Part shown: positions 8,034-10,388 of the stretch, one piece after another
Layout of the letters: each line of letters begins with the position of its first letter
Numbering within the stretch: the stretch's first letter is position 1
From: an uncultured Saprospiraceae bacterium
GTDB lineage: Bacteria > Bacteroidota > Bacteroidia > Chitinophagales > Saprospiraceae
DNA: 10,388 bases
Direction: 5' to 3'
Assembly: GCA_938002705.1 (NCBI GenBank)
Contig: CALLAG010000164.1
Location: forward strand, 1-10,388
Translations under genes and position numbers: made by a program
The notes under the pieces: model-generated
What the model was told of the DNA's origin: nothing
Database searches by the model: none
The model's input: only the letters and a program-made list of their open reading frames with translations

Positions 8034-8987
8034 CTATGCTGATTTAAATTTTTTAATGGACTCTGTAAGTCTTGGTACGACATCAAACAAATCGCCTACG
8101 ACACCATAATCTGCGGCTTTGAAGAATGGTGCTTCTGGATCTTTATTAATAACGACTATCGTCTTAGAACTATTAACTCCAGCAAGATGCTGTATAGCAC
8201 CTGATATGCCGATGGCTATATATAAGTTAGGCTTGATAGCGATCCCTGTCTGCCCTACGTGCTCATGGTGAGGTCTCCATCCTGTATCTGATACTGGTCG
8301 TGAGCAAGCAGTTGTCGCTCCTATCACATCCGCCAAGTCATCTATGATGCCCCAGTTTTCTGGGCCTTTCATACCTCTTCCTGCTGATACGACAAGTTCC
8401 GCTTCTGGAAGTGGGATAGTCCCTTCTACACGCTTTACCTCTACTAACTGTGTCGCTGCACTTATTCCTGAGATATCAAGACTCTCTGCTGTGACAGCTG
8501 AGCCTGACTCTACTATAGGCGTTGCATTTCTACTGATAGATATAATATTATTATCTGAGCTGTAAGCGTACGTCGCTAGCGCCTTACCAGAGAATACACC
8601 TCTCTGGACTGTCATCCCTCCATCTGTAGATGGCAGACTCTCTGCACCTGTAACTACTCCAGCACCTAATTTTATAGCTAATCTTCCAGCTATCGACTTT
8701 CCTCGAGAGTTATCACACAATACCAGTTGCTTAGCTCCACATTGCTCGTATGCCTTTGCGATGGCTTGCGTGACAAATGCTGTATCATGCATATTATCAG
8801 ACTGGAATGACAGCACTTTATTAGCACCATACTTACCCAGTTCTCCTGCTACATCTGCTGATCCATTAGTGACTACAACGCAATCGCCTTGTGTCATCTC
8901 AGCTACTTTGGCACCATAACATACAGCCTCGAAGGCTGCTTTTTTATATTGATTATTAATCGCTTCTACGAATACTAATACTGACAT
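8034..8987 (-). CDS. etfA: Electron transfer flavoprotein subunit alpha
   Basis: This 317-residue protein has the usual ETF-alpha length. The N-terminal domain (about 1-185) begins MSVLVFVEAINNQYKKAAFE and contains the typical LVLCDNSRGKSIAGRLAIKLGAG region. The C-terminal FAD domain carries VSAGRGMKGPENW, then SRPVSDTGWRPHHEHVGQTG (about 228-248), then the family signature LYIAIGISGAIQHLAG (about 252-268), and INKDPEAPFFKAADYGVVGD. With EtfB it forms a soluble FAD/AMP heterodimer that takes electrons from acyl-CoA dehydrogenases and passes them to ETF:quinone oxidoreductase. It follows etfB by 38 bases, with an A-rich leader before the ATG in place of a Shine-Dalgarno sequence, as usual in this phylum. 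I see nothing missing or fused. Confidence is high. Confidence 0.97.
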   Translation of the reverse strand: MSVLVFVEAINNQYKKAAFEAVCYGAKVAEMTQGDCVVVTNGSADVAGELGKYGANKVLSFQSDNMHDTAFVTQAIAKAYEQCGAKQLVLCDNSRGKSIAGRLAIKLGAGVVTGAESLPSTDGGMTVQRGVFSGKALATYAYSSDNNIISISRNATPIVESGSAVTAESLDISGISAATQLVEVKRVEGTIPLPEAELVVSAGRGMKGPENWGIIDDLADVIGATTACSRPVSDTGWRPHHEHVGQTGIAIKPNLYIAIGISGAIQHLAGVNSSKTIVVINKDPEAPFFKAADYGVVGDLFDVVPRLTESIKKFKSA

Positions 8988-9025
8988 AGAGTATATCTTT
9001 TATTTTTTCTATAATTTATAATGAT

Positions 9026-9766
9026 CTAAAGAGCCTTAGCCTCCTCATGGAGCAATCTTACCAGCTCATCCATATTCTCGGCATCTACTAACTTGACGCC
9101 TGACTTCTCAGCAGGTAGAGTGTATCCTTTGATACTTACATGATCATCAGCAGACTGTGCTTCTACCACATTAAGCGGTTTTCTCTTGGCCATCATAATA
9201 CCTCTCATATTAGGAATTCTTTGTTCTGCTAATCCCTTAGAGGCTGATACTACTACCGGTAGACTTGCCGAGATCACTTCTACACCTCCTTCTATATCAC
9301 AAGTAGCCGTGACCTTGCCATCAGCAACATCGAGATTACTCACGAATGACATAAACGGTGTACCCATTAGCTCCGCTACCATACCTCCTACAAGACCACC
9401 ACTATAATCTATCGTTTCTTTTCCTGTAAGGATCATGTCATAGGCCTTATCCTTAGCATAAGCGGCTATCTGCTGAGCTACAAATACTGCGGACTTAGGT
9501 TCAGCATCTACTCTTACTGCCTCATCAGCACCTATGGCCAGTGCTTTTCTTATGATCACATCGTTAGCCGCTGGACCTACATTGATGACTGTAACAGTGC
9601 CACCTAATGCCTCCTTGACCTCAAGGGCTTTGACAAGTGCATACCACTCATCGTAAGGATTCATTATATATTGTACGCCGTCTGTCGCGAAGGTCGTATT
9701 GTTATCTGTAAAGCCGATCTTAGAGGTTGTCTCCGGGGTTTTACTTATACAAACAAGTAAATTCAT
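9026..9766 (-). CDS. etfB: Electron transfer flavoprotein subunit beta
   Basis: The 246-residue product begins MNLLVCISKTPETTSKI and continues with YIMNPYDEWYALVKALEVKE, the standard opening of Bacteroidota EtfB. VINVGPAANDVIIRKALAIGADEAVRV and MILTGKETIDYSGGLVGGMVAELMGTPF belong to the AMP-binding fold of this subunit, and MRGIMMAKRKPL (about 189-200) matches the ETF-beta signature region. It pairs with EtfA, whose gene lies 38 bases downstream, and is the first gene of the likely etfB-etfA-nuclease-exported protein transcript. A TATATTTG promoter element lies 18 bases before the start codon. The gene is divergent from the TPR gene, with 69 bases between start codons. Length and motifs are complete. 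Confidence 0.97.
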   Translation of the reverse strand: MNLLVCISKTPETTSKIGFTDNNTTFATDGVQYIMNPYDEWYALVKALEVKEALGGTVTVINVGPAANDVIIRKALAIGADEAVRVDAEPKSAVFVAQQIAAYAKDKAYDMILTGKETIDYSGGLVGGMVAELMGTPFMSFVSNLDVADGKVTATCDIEGGVEVISASLPVVVSASKGLAEQRIPNMRGIMMAKRKPLNVVEAQSADDHVSIKGYTLPAEKSGVKLVDAENMDELVRLLHEEAKAL

Positions 9767-9784
9767 TAATTCTTAATTTTGCTG

Positions 9785-9792
9785 CAAATATA
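9785..9792 (-). promoter_or_regulatory. Bacteroidota -7 promoter element (TATATTTG) for etfB
   Basis: On the minus strand TATATTTG matches TAnnTTTG exactly and lies 18 bases before the etfB ATG, giving a very short leader. No clear TTG-type -33 element is seen about 19-20 bases further upstream, where the sequence around CTAAAGG lies. Because the gap to the divergent TPR gene is only 69 bases, the upstream part of this promoter overlaps the leader of that gene. Confidence 0.55.
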
Positions 9793-9835
9793 TGGAATAA
9801 AGATATAACCTTTAGGGACTATAAAATGTTGACTT

Positions 9836-10165
9836 GTGAACTCAGAAAGACTTACCCAATTACTACAATTTCATGAAGCTGATCCTAAGGATACTTTCAT
9901 CTTGTTTGCATTAGCCAAAGAATATGAGACACAAAATACTTTAGATAAAGCCCTATTCTATTACCTCAAACTTAAGGATATTGACCCTAATTATATCGGC
10001 TTATACTATCATTTGGCAGCTCTATACTCTGAGATTGGTCAGGATCAAAAGGCCTTAGAACTTTATAAAATAGGTATCGAAATAGGTCAAAAAGCTGGAG
10101 ACTTTCACGCTGTATCAGAACTTCAGAACGCTAAGGTTAATCTGGAGATTACTTTGGGGAATTAG
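9836..10165 (+). CDS. Small tetratricopeptide-repeat protein
   Basis: This 109-residue protein is made almost wholly of TPR helices. Two TPR-like units are clear: FILFALAKEYETQNTLDKAL through YYLKLKDIDPN (about 21-51), and GLYYHLAALYSEIGQDQKAL through ELYKIGIEIG (about 54-84). A third helical stretch ends at LEITLGN. No signal peptide is present, so it is probably a cytosolic scaffold; the partner is unknown. I recall small TPR proteins of this type in Bacteroidota, without a known function. The start must be GTG at 9836, because an in-frame TGA lies two codons upstream (9830-9832). An out-of-frame ATG at 9826 opens only 16 codons and overlaps the start. It is divergent from etfB, and repetitive DNA begins ten bases after its stop. 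Confidence 0.82.
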   Translation: MNSERLTQLLQFHEADPKDTFILFALAKEYETQNTLDKALFYYLKLKDIDPNYIGLYYHLAALYSEIGQDQKALELYKIGIEIGQKAGDFHAVSELQNAKVNLEITLGN

Positions 10166-10174
10166 GGAATGGGA

Positions 10175-10254
10175 GGATAAAGGGATTAAAGGTATAAGGG
10201 TATAAGGGTGTAAGGGATTAAAGGTTTAAGGGTTTAAAGGTATAAGGGATTAAG
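10175..10254 (+). repeat. Tandem array of ten 8-bp units, consensus GGWWTAAR
   Basis: Ten consecutive 8-base units keep register without insertion or deletion: ggataaag, ggattaaa, ggtataag, ggtataag, ggtgtaag, ggattaaa, ggtttaag, ggtttaaa, ggtataag, ggattaag. The first two G bases are invariant and variation is mostly at positions 3-5 and 8. The array begins ten bases after the TPR stop codon and ends at ggtcccgtggtccc. Eight is not a multiple of three, and no open frame of note crosses it. It may be a slippage-prone intergenic repeat or part of a genome-wide family. Confidence 0.9.
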
Positions 10255-10351
10255 GGTCCCGTGGTCCCCTCCTGAAAAAGGTTCTCGATTATTAATTGAT
10301 ATTACTGATTAAAGTTCTTATTTTTACTTATCACTGTAATTTGTTCTCTTG

Positions 10352-10359
10352 CAAATATA
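10352..10359 (-). promoter_or_regulatory. Second TATATTTG box, orphan, facing left
   Basis: The nine bases GCAAATATA at 10351-10359 are identical to those at 9784-9792 that hold the etfB -7 box. A transcript from here would run left through the octamer array, antisense to the end of the TPR gene, and I see no coding frame for it. It partly overlaps the short 8-bp array, so it may be a chance product of that repeat. Confidence 0.2.
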
Positions 10360-10382
10360 GGTATATAGGTATATAGGTATAG
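10359..10382 (+). repeat. Three 8-bp units AGGTATAT
   Basis: AGGTATAT occurs at 10359-10366 and 10367-10374, and AGGTATAG at 10375-10382. The period equals that of the larger array about 100 bases to the left, and the GGTATA core is shared with several of its units. This suggests the two arrays are related. Confidence 0.8.
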
Positions 10383-10388
10383 ACCACG

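Larger units (their letters stand above)
10260..10388. repeat. 7-bp inverted repeat CGTGGTC / GACCACG reaching the window edge
   Basis: CGTGGTC at 10260-10266 is the exact reverse complement of GACCACG at 10382-10388, the last seven bases of the window. The left arm sits inside ggtcccgtggtccc, itself a direct repeat of ggtccc around gt, so the arms may extend beyond the edge. The 115 bases between hold AT-rich DNA without an open frame and a second 8-bp repeat array. A seven-base match alone could be chance. Confidence 0.4.

Noticed and set aside
10182..10216. G-quadruplex in the octamer array
   Set aside because: Only three GGG runs occur at five-base spacing in a row before a GG interruption, so a stable four-tract quadruplex is not well supported.
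10175..10254. CRISPR array
   Set aside because: The units are 8 bp, directly adjacent and without spacers, and no cas genes are present.
10166..10388. tRNA or insertion-sequence remnant near the right edge
   Set aside because: No cloverleaf-type sequence and no transposase-like frame could be found on either strand.

Overview
This window looks like chromosomal DNA from a member of the Bacteroidota, possibly a Saprospiria/Chitinophagia-type marine or freshwater lineage. The evidence is AT-rich base composition, A-rich instead of Shine-Dalgarno-like leader regions, a TAnnTTTG-type -7 promoter element ahead of etfB, a lipoprotein with an acidic post-cysteine stretch, and a gene set typical of the phylum (large MG2-domain alpha-2-macroglobulin-like protein, CRTAC1/ASPIC lipoprotein, etfB-etfA followed by a DUF151 nuclease gene). 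The finer lineage is a guess. One gene runs off the left edge and the right edge lies inside repeats, so this may be a whole contig that broke at both ends.

Layout, left to right: 1-2988 (minus) is the N-terminal 996 codons of a secreted alpha-2-macroglobulin-like protein. 3122-5344 (minus) is a seven-repeat FG-GAP/VCBS calcium-binding lipoprotein with a C-terminal ASPIC/UnbV domain and a natural histidine tail. 5390-6445 (minus) is a DAO-type FAD oxidoreductase. 6460-6564 (minus) is a 34-codon relic. 6642-7340 (minus) is a cysteine-containing exported protein with a C-terminal peptidoglycan-binding domain. 7387-7980 (minus) is a DUF151/UVR bifunctional nuclease-like protein. 8034-8987 and 9026-9766 (minus) are etfA and etfB. 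9836-10165 (plus) is a small TPR protein transcribed divergently from etfB. 10166-10388 is non-coding and repetitive, with ten tandem 8-bp units, then a second 8-bp array and a short inverted repeat at the edge.

Functional reading: etfB, etfA, the nuclease gene and the exported protein gene lie in one direction with gaps of 38, 46 and 53 bases, and probably form one transcript starting at the TATATTTG box before etfB. EtfAB carries electrons from acyl-CoA dehydrogenases to the quinone pool. The left half encodes mostly envelope or surface proteins (alpha-2-macroglobulin-like, CRTAC1-like), with the FAD oxidoreductase gene just upstream.

The most unusual observation is the 34-codon relic. Its first 17 residues match the signal peptide of the neighbouring peptidoglycan-binding protein, and its last 17 resemble that protein's last 17 residues, including the position of the stop. 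It is best explained as a tandem paralogue that lost about 198 codons in frame. I found no convincing new defence, mobile or metabolic system.
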